DNA of 64,000 nucleotides from Roseburia zhanii. GTDB taxonomy: Bacteria > Bacillota > Clostridia > Lachnospirales > Lachnospiraceae. Position 1 is the first letter of the stretch. Every line of letters begins with the position of its first letter. The translations under genes were made by a program, and so were the position numbers. The DNA lies in contig NZ_JACOPH010000001.1 of NCBI RefSeq assembly GCF_014287635.1, positions 496,001 to 560,000 on the forward strand, given 5' to 3'. The notes below the pieces were generated by a model, which searched no databases, had not been told where the DNA came from, and saw only the letters and a program-made list of their open reading frames with translations. Positions 45,925 through 54,872 of this stretch are shown here, piece by piece.

Positions 45925-47082
45925 TTATAATAAAGATAACAAGTAAACTGCTCGTGCCTGCCATGAGCAGTTTTTCTTTGCATAAAAATATCCATTTTGG
46001 GAGATTTCCTGTAATTTTACCGGATCAGAAAGTAAAGAAGAAATCCGGCTGGATAAATTTTCTAAATTATGGATATCATAAAAACAAAGCTGTCTGCCAT
46101 CGATAAACTGATCTTCTAACAGATGAGATGCATCAGTGAAACAAAGGCAGTGGTTTAACATTGCAGAATAGATCCGGTCGTGGGTTCCGTTTTTAAATTC
46201 CGGCAGAAGATTTAAAGTGACTTTTGACTGACGGAACAGCAAAAAGGTATCACGAAAATCCGTATCCGGAAGTAAAGTGACATTGTCAAATGCGGCAAGC
46301 GGGGACTTTTCCCAGCCGTTTCCACAGATTGTAAGTGGAAGATGCTGCTTGGCTAAATAAAGAAGGAGCATTTCTCTTTTGTATGCACGAAGCCATGTGT
46401 CGCAGAGAAAACATGCCTGCATATGAAGTGGAAACATTTCTTCGATGATCTCAGCTTCCGCTAAAGAAGGGAGAAGTGCACGTAAGGCAGCCTCCTGCGT
46501 CAGTGCCGGATCATCAAGCATCAGACCGATGAGTTTTTTTGTCAAAGCGATCATAAAACCGGGACAGGCCGAAAAAGAATCTTCTACTTCATGATAGCTG
46601 GTATAAGTGCCGGAAAAGAGAAGGTCGATCGACTTATCCGGATAAGATACATCGGAAGGGGCGATATCCTCTCCGGTCATATAAAAGACATCCGCAGAAG
46701 CAATGTGTGGATAGTACATTTTGATATAATCGCAGTGATTATGATCTAAGCACAGCACATGAAAATTTGCGATCGTCTGTTTTAAGGTGTCGTGATGATA
46801 GAGCGGATGATCGAGAATGATATCATAAAATGGTGCGTTGATATGATCTAAAAAGTAACTGTCATCGTCCATTTTCAGGCGTGGCAGTTCAGAGTTAAGA
46901 TCAAATACGGCATCAAACGTTTTGCCGGTATACTGTTCCATAGCTTCTAACGGCTCATTTGCCGCAGAAAATAATTCCACACTGTGCCCGGCATTGCACA
47001 GGGCATCTGCAAGTGACTGTGCAAAGAAAGTATAAGAATCATAACAGACTGATTTTAATGAAAATATCAGAAAACGTTTCAT
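45925..47082 (-). CDS. Glycosyltransferase, GT-B fold (CgeB-like)
   Basis: A 385-residue cytoplasmic protein with an N-terminal Rossmann-like half (KRFLIFSLKSVCYDS, DAVFDLNSE) and a C-terminal Glyco_trans_1_2-type half (KVTLNLLPEFKNGTHDRIYSAM, CFTDASHLLEDQF, SRISSLLSDPVKLQEIS). Such proteins transfer sugars to surface proteins, spores or flagella; the acceptor here is unknown. ATG 47082 is preferred since GGAGGG precedes it by about six bases; a longer frame begins 96 bases upstream. It is transcribed opposite to its neighbours, and its last codons contain the terminator of the convergent gene. Confidence 0.8.
   Translation of the reverse strand: MKRFLIFSLKSVCYDSYTFFAQSLADALCNAGHSVELFSAANEPLEAMEQYTGKTFDAVFDLNSELPRLKMDDDSYFLDHINAPFYDIILDHPLYHHDTLKQTIANFHVLCLDHNHCDYIKMYYPHIASADVFYMTGEDIAPSDVSYPDKSIDLLFSGTYTSYHEVEDSFSACPGFMIALTKKLIGLMLDDPALTQEAALRALLPSLAEAEIIEEMFPLHMQACFLCDTWLRAYKREMLLLYLAKQHLPLTICGNGWEKSPLAAFDNVTLLPDTDFRDTFLLFRQSKVTLNLLPEFKNGTHDRIYSAMLNHCLCFTDASHLLEDQFIDGRQLCFYDIHNLENLSSRISSLLSDPVKLQEISQNGYFYAKKNCSWQARAVYLLSLL
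45945..45975 (+). terminator. Terminator inside convergent coding sequence
   Basis: AAACTGCTC (45945-45953) pairs perfectly with GAGCAGTTT (45965-45973), followed by TT on the + strand. It ends the 45414-45917 transcript while lying within the last codons of the minus-strand glycosyltransferase. Confidence 0.8.
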
Positions 47083-47129
47083 AGAATCCCTCCATATGTC
47101 ATAGTACTGAAACACCTGCTGTTTAGATG

Positions 47130-47148
47130 TGTAATATGTAATATTACA
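47130..47148. promoter_or_regulatory. Inverted repeat between divergent genes
   Basis: TGTAATA-TGTAA-TATTACA is a perfect 7-base inverted repeat. It overlaps a plausible minus-strand -10 (TATTAC) whose -35 would be TTTACA at 47165-47160, so it may be an operator for the glycosyltransferase gene. Confidence 0.45.
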
Positions 47149-47214
47149 GTTTATTTGTATGTAAATGAACCGTAACATGATATAGAGGGGCTGTCAATAA
47201 AATATGGAAAAAAG

Positions 47215-47243
47215 TTGATTGATTTATTAGCAGGTAGTATAAT
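47215..47243 (+). promoter_or_regulatory. Promoter of the suf operon
   Basis: TTGATT (47215-47220), 17-base spacer, TATAAT (47238-47243), a strong match 53 bases before the sufC start. It also rules out the upstream TTG at 47215 as a start codon. Confidence 0.8.
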
Positions 47244-47295
47244 AAAAAGAAGTTTGGTAAAATTATCCGTACAGATAGAAACAGGGAGGACATAC

Positions 47296-48027
47296 ATGCT
47301 CGAATTAAGAAATATCAGTTATGAAGTAGAAGATGATAAGGAAAGCAGAGAAATATTAAAAAATGTAAACCTTACCATTGACGATCATTTTGTTGCGATC
47401 ACCGGTCCTAATGGAGGCGGTAAATCTACATTGGCAAAGATCATTGCAGGTATCATCACACCGACATCAGGACAGATTTTTTTAGATGGAGAAGACATTA
47501 CAGGATTAAGCATTACAGAGCGCGCAAGAAAGGGGATCAGTTACGCATTTCAGCAGCCGGTGCATTTTAAGGGGCTGACAGTCAAAGACCTGATCACACT
47601 TGCAGCAAATCGGGATATGAGCATATCAGAGATCTGTGATGTACTTTCCGAAGTAGGCTTATGTGCCAAAGAATATATTGACAGAGAGATCAACAACAGT
47701 TTATCCGGTGGAGAGCTGAAGCGTATCGAGATCGCAATGATCACTGCGAGAGGAACAAAACTTTCCATATTTGATGAGCCGGAAGCAGGCATCGATCTTT
47801 GGAGTTTTAACAGTCTGATTCATGTTTTTGAAAAAATGAGAAAAGAAATCAATGGGACGATCCTTATCATATCACATCAGGAGAGAATCTTAAATGTAGC
47901 TGATAAGATCGTACTGATCGCAGACGGAACCGTATCAGCGATCGGAAGTAAAGAAGAGATCATGCCGAAACTTTTAGGTACGAATACAGAAGGAACGTGT
48001 AAAACATTGATCGAAAAGGCAGAGTAG
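47296..48027 (+). CDS. sufC: SufC-like ATPase of a minimal SUF system
   Basis: A 243-residue soluble ABC ATPase with Walker A GPNGGGKST, signature LSGGELKRIE and Walker B LSIFDEPEAGID. It powers iron-sulphur cluster assembly on the SufB-like partner encoded 12 bases later. The ATG at 47296 follows GGGAGGA. No sufD, sufS or sufU lies nearby; a two-gene sufC-sufB set is the minimal (SMS-like) form found in strict anaerobes and archaea. Confidence 0.88.
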   Translation: MLELRNISYEVEDDKESREILKNVNLTIDDHFVAITGPNGGGKSTLAKIIAGIITPTSGQIFLDGEDITGLSITERARKGISYAFQQPVHFKGLTVKDLITLAANRDMSISEICDVLSEVGLCAKEYIDREINNSLSGGELKRIEIAMITARGTKLSIFDEPEAGIDLWSFNSLIHVFEKMRKEINGTILIISHQERILNVADKIVLIADGTVSAIGSKEEIMPKLLGTNTEGTCKTLIEKAE

Positions 48028-48039
48028 GAAGGAAAAACC

Positions 48040-48957
48040 ATGGATAAGATAGAAAAAAATTTATTAGAGCAGGTTGCCGGTCTGCATGAAGTGCCGGCGG
48101 GAGCATATAATATCCGTTCTAATGGGAAGATGGCAGGAAGAAATACAACTGCCCATATAGATATTGTTACAAAAGAGGACAAGCAGGGAATTGATATCAT
48201 TATCAAACCGGGAACGAAAAAAGAAAGCGTGCATATTCCGGTTATTTTAAGCGAGAGTGGATATCAGGAGATGGTCTATAATGATTTTTATATCGGAGAG
48301 GACTGTGACGTAACGATCATTGCCGGCTGTGGAATCCATAACTGCGGAGTAGATACATCAAAACATGACGGTATCCATACCTTTTATATTGGAAAAAATT
48401 CCAACGTCCGCTATATTGAAAAACATTACGGTGAAGGTGATGGAAACGGTACGAATATCATGAATCCGATGACTGTTGTACATTGTGAAGAAAATGCACA
48501 TATGGAAATGGAAACAACTCAGATCAAAGGGATTGATTCCACAAACCGAATTACAAAAGGTGATCTGAAAGCCGGTGCGAGCTTAGAAGTGCATGAAAAG
48601 ATCATGACACATGGAAAGCAGTATGCAAGAACAGAATTTGAAGTAGACTTAAATGGTGAGAACTGTAGTACAAATGTGATTTCCCGTTCAGTTGCAAGAG
48701 ATGATTCTAAACAGGAATTTTTTTCAAAGATCAATGGAAACACAGCATGTGCAGGACATAGCGAATGTGATGCGATCATCATGGATCGTTCCTGTGTGAC
48801 AGCCAGCCCACAGCTTACGGCAAATCATATAGATGCGAGTCTGATCCACGAGGCAGCGATCGGTAAGATTGCAGGAGAACAGTTGATCAAACTGATGACA
48901 TTAGGACTGACAGAAGCAGAAGCAGAACAGCAGATCATCAGCGGTTTCTTAAAATAA
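48040..48957 (+). CDS. sufB: SufB/SufD-family scaffold protein, short form
   Basis: A 305-residue beta-helix scaffold, much shorter than the usual 400-470 residues of SufB. The C-terminal core is well kept: HSECDAIIMDRSC, ANHIDASLIHEAAIGKI, and EQLIKLMTLGLTEAEAEQQI. Candidate cluster ligands are the Cys residues in this part. It should pair with SufC to build iron-sulphur clusters. AAGGAAAAA precedes the ATG; a strong terminator follows. Confidence 0.88.
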   Translation: MDKIEKNLLEQVAGLHEVPAGAYNIRSNGKMAGRNTTAHIDIVTKEDKQGIDIIIKPGTKKESVHIPVILSESGYQEMVYNDFYIGEDCDVTIIAGCGIHNCGVDTSKHDGIHTFYIGKNSNVRYIEKHYGEGDGNGTNIMNPMTVVHCEENAHMEMETTQIKGIDSTNRITKGDLKAGASLEVHEKIMTHGKQYARTEFEVDLNGENCSTNVISRSVARDDSKQEFFSKINGNTACAGHSECDAIIMDRSCVTASPQLTANHIDASLIHEAAIGKIAGEQLIKLMTLGLTEAEAEQQIISGFLK

Positions 48958-48964
48958 TCGTAAA

Positions 48965-49003
48965 AAAAATGATACGAAAATCAGAGATTTTCGTATCATT
49001 TTT
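48965..49003. terminator. Bidirectional terminator
   Basis: An 18-base perfect stem (48965-48982 with 48986-49003) with a 3-base AGA loop; A tract on the left, T tract on the right. It serves both the suf operon and the minus-strand gene that ends at 49002. Confidence 0.93.
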
Positions 49004-49406
49004 ATAAGTACCGGAAACGGTTATCGTGAGAACTGCTCGGGATCGTCACACTTCCGGAAGAAGACAGCTTACGCTGGCACTTCGGACAAAGTGTACCAAA
49101 TGCGATCGGCTCACCACACTGCTGACAGTGTAAAGATTCGATCGTTGGAGTATGCAGTTCTTTATATTGGATCCTTCCTTCACGAATCCAGCTTTTTACT
49201 TTATGAAGTGGAATTTCAAAATGATCAGCGACATCAAATTCCGTCACATCATTTTCACGGATAAAGTCTTTTACTTTAGAAAATAATTCGCGTTCTTTGC
49301 AGGCTGGACACACTTCATCAGTATAATCCTTAGGAAGCATTCGGTGACAGTCTTTACAGATTTTAGGACCGTTATCAAATAATGAATGTACGATTTGTGT
49401 TGCCAT
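49002..49406 (-). CDS. Zinc-ribbon/HTH protein, YvyF-like
   Basis: A 134-residue protein with an N-terminal four-Cys zinc ribbon (CKDC and CPAC), a central helical DNA-binding-like region (VADHFEIPLHKVKSWIREGRIQ) and a second ribbon (CQQC and CPKC), ending in a Ser-rich tail. The order resembles the flagellar-operon protein YvyF of Bacillus, but it stands alone here and flagellar function is not shown. The ATG at 49406 is preferred; AGGGGG lies about ten bases ahead. Confidence 0.75.
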   Translation of the reverse strand: MATQIVHSLFDNGPKICKDCHRMLPKDYTDEVCPACKERELFSKVKDFIRENDVTEFDVADHFEIPLHKVKSWIREGRIQYKELHTPTIESLHCQQCGEPIAFGTLCPKCQRKLSSSGSVTIPSSSHDNRFRYL

Positions 49407-49546
49407 ATGTAACAAGCCCCCTTTAGTGAAATTAGTACTATAAACTTAGTATAACACACTACAGCAGGGGATGTGAAGAAAAATTTTAGTTGAATCACTT
49501 TCATACGTACCTGAACAATAACAGCAAAAGGGAGAGGACAGATCAT

Positions 49547-50344
49547 ATGCAGGAAATGACAATAGAACATAACAATGAAGCACCGATTGCAGTATTTGAC
49601 TCCGGTGTTGGCGGGATCAGTGTATTGCGTGCACTGTTAAAAGAAATGCCAAATGAAAATTACTGGTATTACGGAGATTCTAAAAATGCTCCATATGGTA
49701 CAAAGAGTTTAGAAGAAGTGCGTGGTCTTACGATCGCCCATGTAGACCATTTTTTAGCAGAAGGGGCAAAGGGAATCGTGGTAGCGTGCAATACAGCAAC
49801 CAGTGCGGCAGTCCGCATTTTAAGACAGAAATATCCCAATGTGCCAATTATCGGGATCGAACCGGCATTAAAGCCGGCGGTCTATTCTAAGAACCATCCG
49901 AATGTGATCGTAATGGCAACTCCGATGACGATACGTGAAGAAAAGTTCCATAACCTGATGGAACGGTATATGGACATGGCGAATATTATCCCGATGCCTT
50001 GTCCGGGACTGATGGAATATATTGAGCATGGAGATATCAAAAGCAGGGAGTTAGAACAGTTCCTTGAAAAACTGTTTGAGCCGTTTGAAAAGAAAAAGAT
50101 CGATGCCGTTGTTTTAGGCTGTACACATTATCCGTTTATCAGTGAAGAAATACAAAAGATCTTAGGGGAAAATGTGATGCTGTTTGAAGGCGGTCCGGGA
50201 ACAGCAAGGGAAACAAAAAGACGGATAGAAGCAGCGGGACTTCGCAGTACCAAAAAAGGGTTAGGAGAAGTGCGCATAGAGAACAGTTTACAGTCAGAGG
50301 AGCAGATTGCATTGTGCAGATCATTACTCTATATGTTAAAATAA
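49547..50344 (+). CDS. murI: Glutamate racemase
   Basis: A 265-residue racemase that supplies D-glutamate for peptidoglycan. Signature segments are FDSGVGGISVL, YYGDSKNAPYG, the catalytic Cys in VACNTATSA and the second in LGCTHYPF. The ATG at 49547 follows GGGAGAGGA; the longer in-frame start at 49490 has no ribosome site. Confidence 0.95.
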   Translation: MQEMTIEHNNEAPIAVFDSGVGGISVLRALLKEMPNENYWYYGDSKNAPYGTKSLEEVRGLTIAHVDHFLAEGAKGIVVACNTATSAAVRILRQKYPNVPIIGIEPALKPAVYSKNHPNVIVMATPMTIREEKFHNLMERYMDMANIIPMPCPGLMEYIEHGDIKSRELEQFLEKLFEPFEKKKIDAVVLGCTHYPFISEEIQKILGENVMLFEGGPGTARETKRRIEAAGLRSTKKGLGEVRIENSLQSEEQIALCRSLLYMLK

Positions 50345-50432
50345 TGTTAAATTATGATAAAAATTTCACAAAATATATAAAAAAAACATGAAAGAATTAT
50401 GAAGTGTGACGGTATATTTCTTTGGGTTGAGG

Positions 50433-50441
50433 TGCTATGAT
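50433..50441 (+). promoter_or_regulatory. Candidate extended -10 for the permease gene
   Basis: TGC-TATGAT at 50433-50441 fits an extended -10 element, 72 bases before the permease start. No -35 is evident. Confidence 0.4.
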
Positions 50442-50512
50442 ATACGAAGAAAAAATATCATCTTTCAACTTATTTAAAGTGAAGGGATATACTATAACAG
50501 GAGGATAAGAAA

Positions 50513-51871
50513 ATGACACTCGCACAAATTTTAGCACTTGCTATTTTTGTCATCATGTTCGTGATGATCGTGTTAGACAAAATTGAGCGGCAGTATGTAA
50601 CATTAGGCTGTGGTCTTCTGACATTAGTTCTGGTGTTCGGAGCTGCTATGCGCAGCATGAGTGCAATCATTGAAACCTTGAACCTGCGTAGTATCTTTAC
50701 GGTAGGATTCTGGTATGCAGGCGCAGCAGGAGAAGAATCTTCTTCTGGTATTAACTGGGCAACGATCATCTTTATTGCAGGAATGATGATCATGGTAGAA
50801 GGAATGGCAAAGGCAGGATTTTTCCGCTGGCTCTGTATGAGATTAGCAAAGCTCGTACATTACAAACCAATCCCGCTTTTTGTTGCATTCATGATCATGT
50901 CATCCATACTTGCAATGTTTATTGACAGTATCACTGTAATTTTATTCCTTGCAGCAGTTACGGTAGAACTTGCCAAACTTTTGAAATTTGATCCGATCCC
51001 AATGATCTTGTCAGAGATTTTCTGTGCAAACCTTGGAGGATCGGCTACCATGTGTGGAGATCCACCAAACATCATCATCGGTACTTCCTTAGGATATTCT
51101 TTCTCAGATTTCTTAACGAATACAGGTGCTATGGCAGGAATCAGTTTAGTCATTGTTATCATTTACTTTTTCCTTGTATATAGAAAAGAATTATTACAGG
51201 AAGAAGCAGAAGCTGTAGATCCATCAACTGTACCGGATCCAAAAGATGCGATCACAAATAAGACAGAATTTGCAGTCAGCTGTGTGATCTTTGGATGCGC
51301 AGTTGTTATGCTTGTAACACATGCACAGACAGGACTTACTGTTGCATTTATCGGAGGCGTTATCGCAATCGTTACATTGGCCGCATTCCACAAATATGCA
51401 TTGGAATTACTGAAAAAAGTAGATTATAAGACCTTATTATTCTTTGTAGGTTTATTCGTTGTCGTTGGCGGATTAGAGCAGACAGGAATCTTAGAGCTGA
51501 TCGCAGGATTCATCGGTAAAGTCAGCGGTGGTAACTTAAAACTTATGATCGCGATCATTATCTGGATATCTGCTATTGCAAGTGCATTTGTTGATAATAT
51601 CCCGTTTGCAGCAACGATGATACCGGTTATCAAGAGCCTTGCAGCAACTCAGGGTGTAGATCTTTCAACATTAGCATGGGCATTATCCATGGGTACAGAT
51701 ATCGGTGGAAGTGCAACTCCGATCGGAGCATCTGCAAACGTTGTAGGTACTTCTGTTGCAGCAAAGAACGGCTATATGATCGGCTGGGGTAAATACTGTA
51801 AGTCAGCAGCACCGGCAACTATTATTGTCGTAGGTGTATCGATGTTATTTATCTTTGCACGTTATTGTTAG
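50513..51871 (+). CDS. SLC13/ArsB-like anion permease
   Basis: A 452-residue membrane protein with about 11-12 spans. The repeated GGSATMCGDPPNIIIGTS and GGSATPIGASANVVGTS loops and the FIDSITVILFLA and FVDNIPFAATMIP segments mark the ion-transporter superfamily that includes ArsB, NhaD, CitM and SLC13. The substrate may be a dicarboxylate, citrate, arsenite or sodium/proton; sequence inspection cannot decide. AGGAGG precedes the ATG. A cytidylate-kinase-like gene follows by 15 bases. Confidence 0.88.
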   Translation: MTLAQILALAIFVIMFVMIVLDKIERQYVTLGCGLLTLVLVFGAAMRSMSAIIETLNLRSIFTVGFWYAGAAGEESSSGINWATIIFIAGMMIMVEGMAKAGFFRWLCMRLAKLVHYKPIPLFVAFMIMSSILAMFIDSITVILFLAAVTVELAKLLKFDPIPMILSEIFCANLGGSATMCGDPPNIIIGTSLGYSFSDFLTNTGAMAGISLVIVIIYFFLVYRKELLQEEAEAVDPSTVPDPKDAITNKTEFAVSCVIFGCAVVMLVTHAQTGLTVAFIGGVIAIVTLAAFHKYALELLKKVDYKTLLFFVGLFVVVGGLEQTGILELIAGFIGKVSGGNLKLMIAIIIWISAIASAFVDNIPFAATMIPVIKSLAATQGVDLSTLAWALSMGTDIGGSATPIGASANVVGTSVAAKNGYMIGWGKYCKSAAPATIIVVGVSMLFIFARYC

Positions 51872-51886
51872 AAAGGGGAGGATCTA

Positions 51887-52477
51887 ATGGCAGAACAGAT
51901 TATCATCGCAATCGGTCGTGAATTTGGAAGCGGCGGTCATGCAATCGGTGAAAAGATCGCAAAAGATCTTGGAATTGAATTTGTAGATAGAAAAATGCTT
52001 GACGAGATTGCAGAAGAAAAAAATATTCAGGTAGAGTATTTAGAAAAATTAGATGAAAAACCAAGAAAACTTCTGATGTCAAGGAGAGTTGGTGCATATT
52101 CTAATTCCTTAGAAGAAATCGTAGCAGATATGCAGTTCGATTACATTCGGGAAAAAGCAGATAAGGGAACTTCATTCGTGATCGTAGGACGTTGTGCAGA
52201 AACAGTTTTACGTGGCAGAAAGGAACTGATCTCTATATTTATTCTTGGTGATGAAGAATGTAAGAAGAACCGTATCAAAGAAAGATATAACTTAAATGAG
52301 GCAGATGCTGCTGCAAAAATGGCACGCCATGATAAAAAGAGAAAACGGTATCATAACAGACATTCCGATTTTAAATGGGGTGATTCAAGAGGTTATGATC
52401 TGTGCGTGAACAGCAGTCGTCTTGGAGTAGAAAAGACAGCAGAAATGCTTGAAATGTACATTAAAGAGCGTATGTAA
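51887..52477 (+). CDS. Cytidylate-kinase-like P-loop protein
   Basis: A 196-residue protein of the Cytidylate_kin2 family. Its N-terminus REFGSGGHAIGEKIA is a P-loop variant; FVDRKMLDEIAEE and VIVGRCAETVLRG are family features. Authentic CMP kinases are longer and have a CMP-binding insert not seen here, so the substrate is uncertain. Co-transcribed with the permease upstream (15-base gap, GGGGAGG site) and followed by a terminator. A regulatory role for the permease is possible but unsupported beyond location. Confidence 0.85.
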   Translation: MAEQIIIAIGREFGSGGHAIGEKIAKDLGIEFVDRKMLDEIAEEKNIQVEYLEKLDEKPRKLLMSRRVGAYSNSLEEIVADMQFDYIREKADKGTSFVIVGRCAETVLRGRKELISIFILGDEECKKNRIKERYNLNEADAAAKMARHDKKRKRYHNRHSDFKWGDSRGYDLCVNSSRLGVEKTAEMLEMYIKERM

Positions 52478-52485
52478 CCATATCA

Positions 52486-52530
52486 GAAAAAGCTGTAATA
52501 GCATGTAACAGTGCTGTTACAGCTTTTTTT
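52486..52530 (+). terminator. Rho-independent terminator
   Basis: AAAAAGCTGTAA and TTACAGCTTTTT pair around an inner AGCA/TGCT stem, with eight T at the end. Confidence 0.88.
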
Positions 52531-52537
52531 TGAATCT

Positions 52538-53320
52538 TTAAAATAGTAACTGGTAGATGCAGTATAATATCAGAAGATGCACCGGATAAAAAGCATAAAA
52601 GACATATTTTAACTGCAGTCCCCGCTTTCCGTTATAGTGTGTTATCAATGGAATACAAAGCAGAGAGGTGGCTTCGATCGTATTCATGGCGATCAGGCAC
52701 AGACATGCGGCTGCAGCAGCATGAAGCCTATTATTTCGGAATATATAGATCAAGAGGATCGTCAGCACACCCATTGCACCATAATCCGTATTTAACAGGC
52801 TGGCAAAGTACATACCGGAAAAAATGCTGATCAGACAAAACAGTATGCGAAAGGAGATATGTTCTGTCATATGTATCATAACAGCCTGAAGGGCAGTGAT
52901 TACAAGCAGTCCGATAAATAGTGTGAAGAATACATTCTGATAATCCATGCAGAATAATTGATGATGAAATGCAAGGTCAAATGGGATTTCTGATATCAGT
53001 GCAAACAGGAAAAGGCGGAAAGCATACCGTCTGACATTGCGTGTATGCAGGAATCCTTCTACAAGAAGAAAACAGAAAATAGGAAATGCAATGCGTCCGA
53101 TATACCGCATAGCGATATAGGCAGTGCCTAATGTTTTATCAATGAGTATAAGATCAGAATAAGATCCCCACTGGATATGCATTCTTTCGGCTTTTTGTAT
53201 CAGAACAGGTTCTATGATCGCTGCACCAATGTGATCGGTCAGCATGGTGACTAGAGCGATGATCTTTAAAGTACTGCCGGAAATGCCCCATGGGGTAGTC
53301 GTAGGGTTTGAATTTGTCAT
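52538..53320 (-). CDS. TraX-family membrane protein
   Basis: A 260-residue integral membrane protein with about eight spans, beginning GISGSTLKIIALVTMLTDHIGA, the hallmark of TraX proteins; YIGRIAFPIFCFLLVEGFLHT and RLFLFALISEIPFDLAF are also typical. TraX acetylates pilin in F plasmids, but the chromosomal Firmicutes members have no settled role. The ATG at 53320 follows GGAGGA; a longer frame from 53476 overlaps the promoter region of the divergent gene. It converges with the permease/kinase operon. Confidence 0.9.
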   Translation of the reverse strand: MTNSNPTTTPWGISGSTLKIIALVTMLTDHIGAAIIEPVLIQKAERMHIQWGSYSDLILIDKTLGTAYIAMRYIGRIAFPIFCFLLVEGFLHTRNVRRYAFRLFLFALISEIPFDLAFHHQLFCMDYQNVFFTLFIGLLVITALQAVMIHMTEHISFRILFCLISIFSGMYFASLLNTDYGAMGVLTILLIYIFRNNRLHAAAAACLCLIAMNTIEATSLLCIPLITHYNGKRGLQLKYVFYAFYPVHLLILYCIYQLLF

Positions 53321-53436
53321 GTAAAAATCCTCCATGTCTGTTGTCATTATATTATTATAATTGTTCCAGGATAAAGATGTAAATAGTTTATTATAAATAT
53401 GGTATGGTGTTATTTTCAGGAATGATGTAGAATATA

Positions 53437-53459
53437 TATAATCAGGCAAAAATGCCTGA
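53437..53459 (+). promoter_or_regulatory. -10 box and leader hairpin of the NYN gene
   Basis: TATAAT at 53437-53442 is followed at once by a perfect hairpin TCAGGCA-AAAA-TGCCTGA (53442-53459), 20 bases before the start codon. The hairpin would sit at the very 5' end of the mRNA or act as an operator. Confidence 0.5.
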
Positions 53460-53479
53460 CATGACAGGAGAATCATATA

Positions 53480-54469
53480 ATGGAAGATAAACGATATGCG
53501 GTACTGATCGATTCCGATAATGTTTCCGCAAAATATATCACAGCGATCTTAGATGAAATGACAAAATATGGAGTCATTACTTATAAGCGTATCTATGGGG
53601 ATTGGACGAATAACCAGGCGTCAAAATGGAGAGAAGAACTGCTTGCGAACTCGATCACTCCGATACAGCAGTTCTGTAATACAGCAGGGAAAAATGCGAC
53701 AGATTCAGCATTGATCATAGATGCCATGGATATTTTATATACAGGCAGGGTAGACGGTTTCTGTATCGTATCGAGTGACAGCGACTTTACAAAATTAGCA
53801 AGCCGGCTGCGGGAATCCGGTATGGAAGTGATCGGTATGGGAGAGAATAAGACACCGAAATCCTTTAAAGCTGCCTGTTCCGTATTTACCAGTCTTGAGA
53901 TCCTCTTAGAACAGGATACAGACAAAGCAAAAGAAAATATCTCCCAGAAGACGATTGAAGAAGCAATCGTAGAGATCATTACAGAAAATGAAAACAACGG
54001 CAGAAAGACCGGACTTGGGGAATTAGGAAGTTCCCTATTGAAGAAATATTCCGATTTTGATGTGCGTAATTACGGTTACAGTTCTCTTTCAAAATTCATC
54101 GAAGAAATGGAAGATACTTTTATACTTTATAAGAAAGAAAATACGATCTTAGTCAAATTAAGAGATGATAATTTAAAGAGGGAACAGCTAGAAGCGTACA
54201 TCAGGGAATGTGTAGAAAAGTCCAATGGAGAAGGTGTGGATCTAGCTGCCATGGGGCAGAAACTGCATAAGAAATATCCAGATTTTAAGGTGAAAGAATA
54301 CGGATATTCGACCTTGCAGAAATTTGTATCACATATTTCCGGTTTAGAACTGATCACAGAGTCCGAAACGGTAAAACGGTTAGTCGAGAAAAAAGAATCA
54401 GATGCAGAGCCGATGATCGCACAGTCGCAGAAGACAACTGTAAAAAAACGAAAGAAGTTAAAATCATAA
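53480..54469 (+). CDS. NYN-domain RNase-like protein with two LOTUS domains
   Basis: A 329-residue protein. The N-terminal NYN (PIN-like) nuclease domain (about 1-145) keeps the acidic residues expected for metal binding: LIDSDNV (Asp11, Asp13), TDSALIIDAMD and VSSDSDF. Two OST-HTH/LOTUS RNA-binding domains follow (about 152-222 and 232-300), each with a KKYSDFD..NYGYSSL or KKYPDFK..EYGYSTL segment, then a Lys-rich tail. Such proteins are thought to act on RNA; the target is unknown. AGGAG lies ten bases before the ATG. It begins a run of small genes in the same direction. Confidence 0.88.
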   Translation: MEDKRYAVLIDSDNVSAKYITAILDEMTKYGVITYKRIYGDWTNNQASKWREELLANSITPIQQFCNTAGKNATDSALIIDAMDILYTGRVDGFCIVSSDSDFTKLASRLRESGMEVIGMGENKTPKSFKAACSVFTSLEILLEQDTDKAKENISQKTIEEAIVEIITENENNGRKTGLGELGSSLLKKYSDFDVRNYGYSSLSKFIEEMEDTFILYKKENTILVKLRDDNLKREQLEAYIRECVEKSNGEGVDLAAMGQKLHKKYPDFKVKEYGYSTLQKFVSHISGLELITESETVKRLVEKKESDAEPMIAQSQKTTVKKRKKLKS

Positions 54470-54484
54470 GCAGAGGATAATGAC

Positions 54485-54862
54485 ATGGAACAAAAGATAG
54501 ACAAAGAAGTATTTGATACATTTTTCCGTGAAAATTACGTGCCGGTAGATTATGCTACTGTGCGGGAAGAATTTTATGAGATCACAGCAGATAAAGAGGA
54601 AGTATTTTCCGAAGAATTAGAAGATAAACCACTGACGGAAAAGAATTTCATTCTTTATATGCGAAGTGACATCTACTGCCAGTTAGAGGGCTGTGTGGAA
54701 GATGCATTTGAAATGTTAAACCCTGAAATCACAGATGCTGTTATGGATATCAGCATGAGCATGGAGCGTGAAGATGAGATCACAGCAGTTTACTGGAAAA
54801 CATTAGAAGATCTGTTAAAACAGTTTTTAAAACAGCTTTATGCTGAAAAGTTTGCGTGTTAG
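54485..54862 (+). CDS. Acidic helical protein of unknown function
   Basis: A 125-residue protein, strongly acidic, predicted to be helical, without signal peptide or membrane span. I do not recognise the family. It begins 15 bases after the NYN gene with AGAGGATAA as ribosome site, and the next gene follows by 10 bases, so it probably belongs to one operon with them. Confidence 0.75.
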   Translation: MEQKIDKEVFDTFFRENYVPVDYATVREEFYEITADKEEVFSEELEDKPLTEKNFILYMRSDIYCQLEGCVEDAFEMLNPEITDAVMDISMSMEREDEITAVYWKTLEDLLKQFLKQLYAEKFAC

Positions 54863-54872
54863 GAGTGTATTT

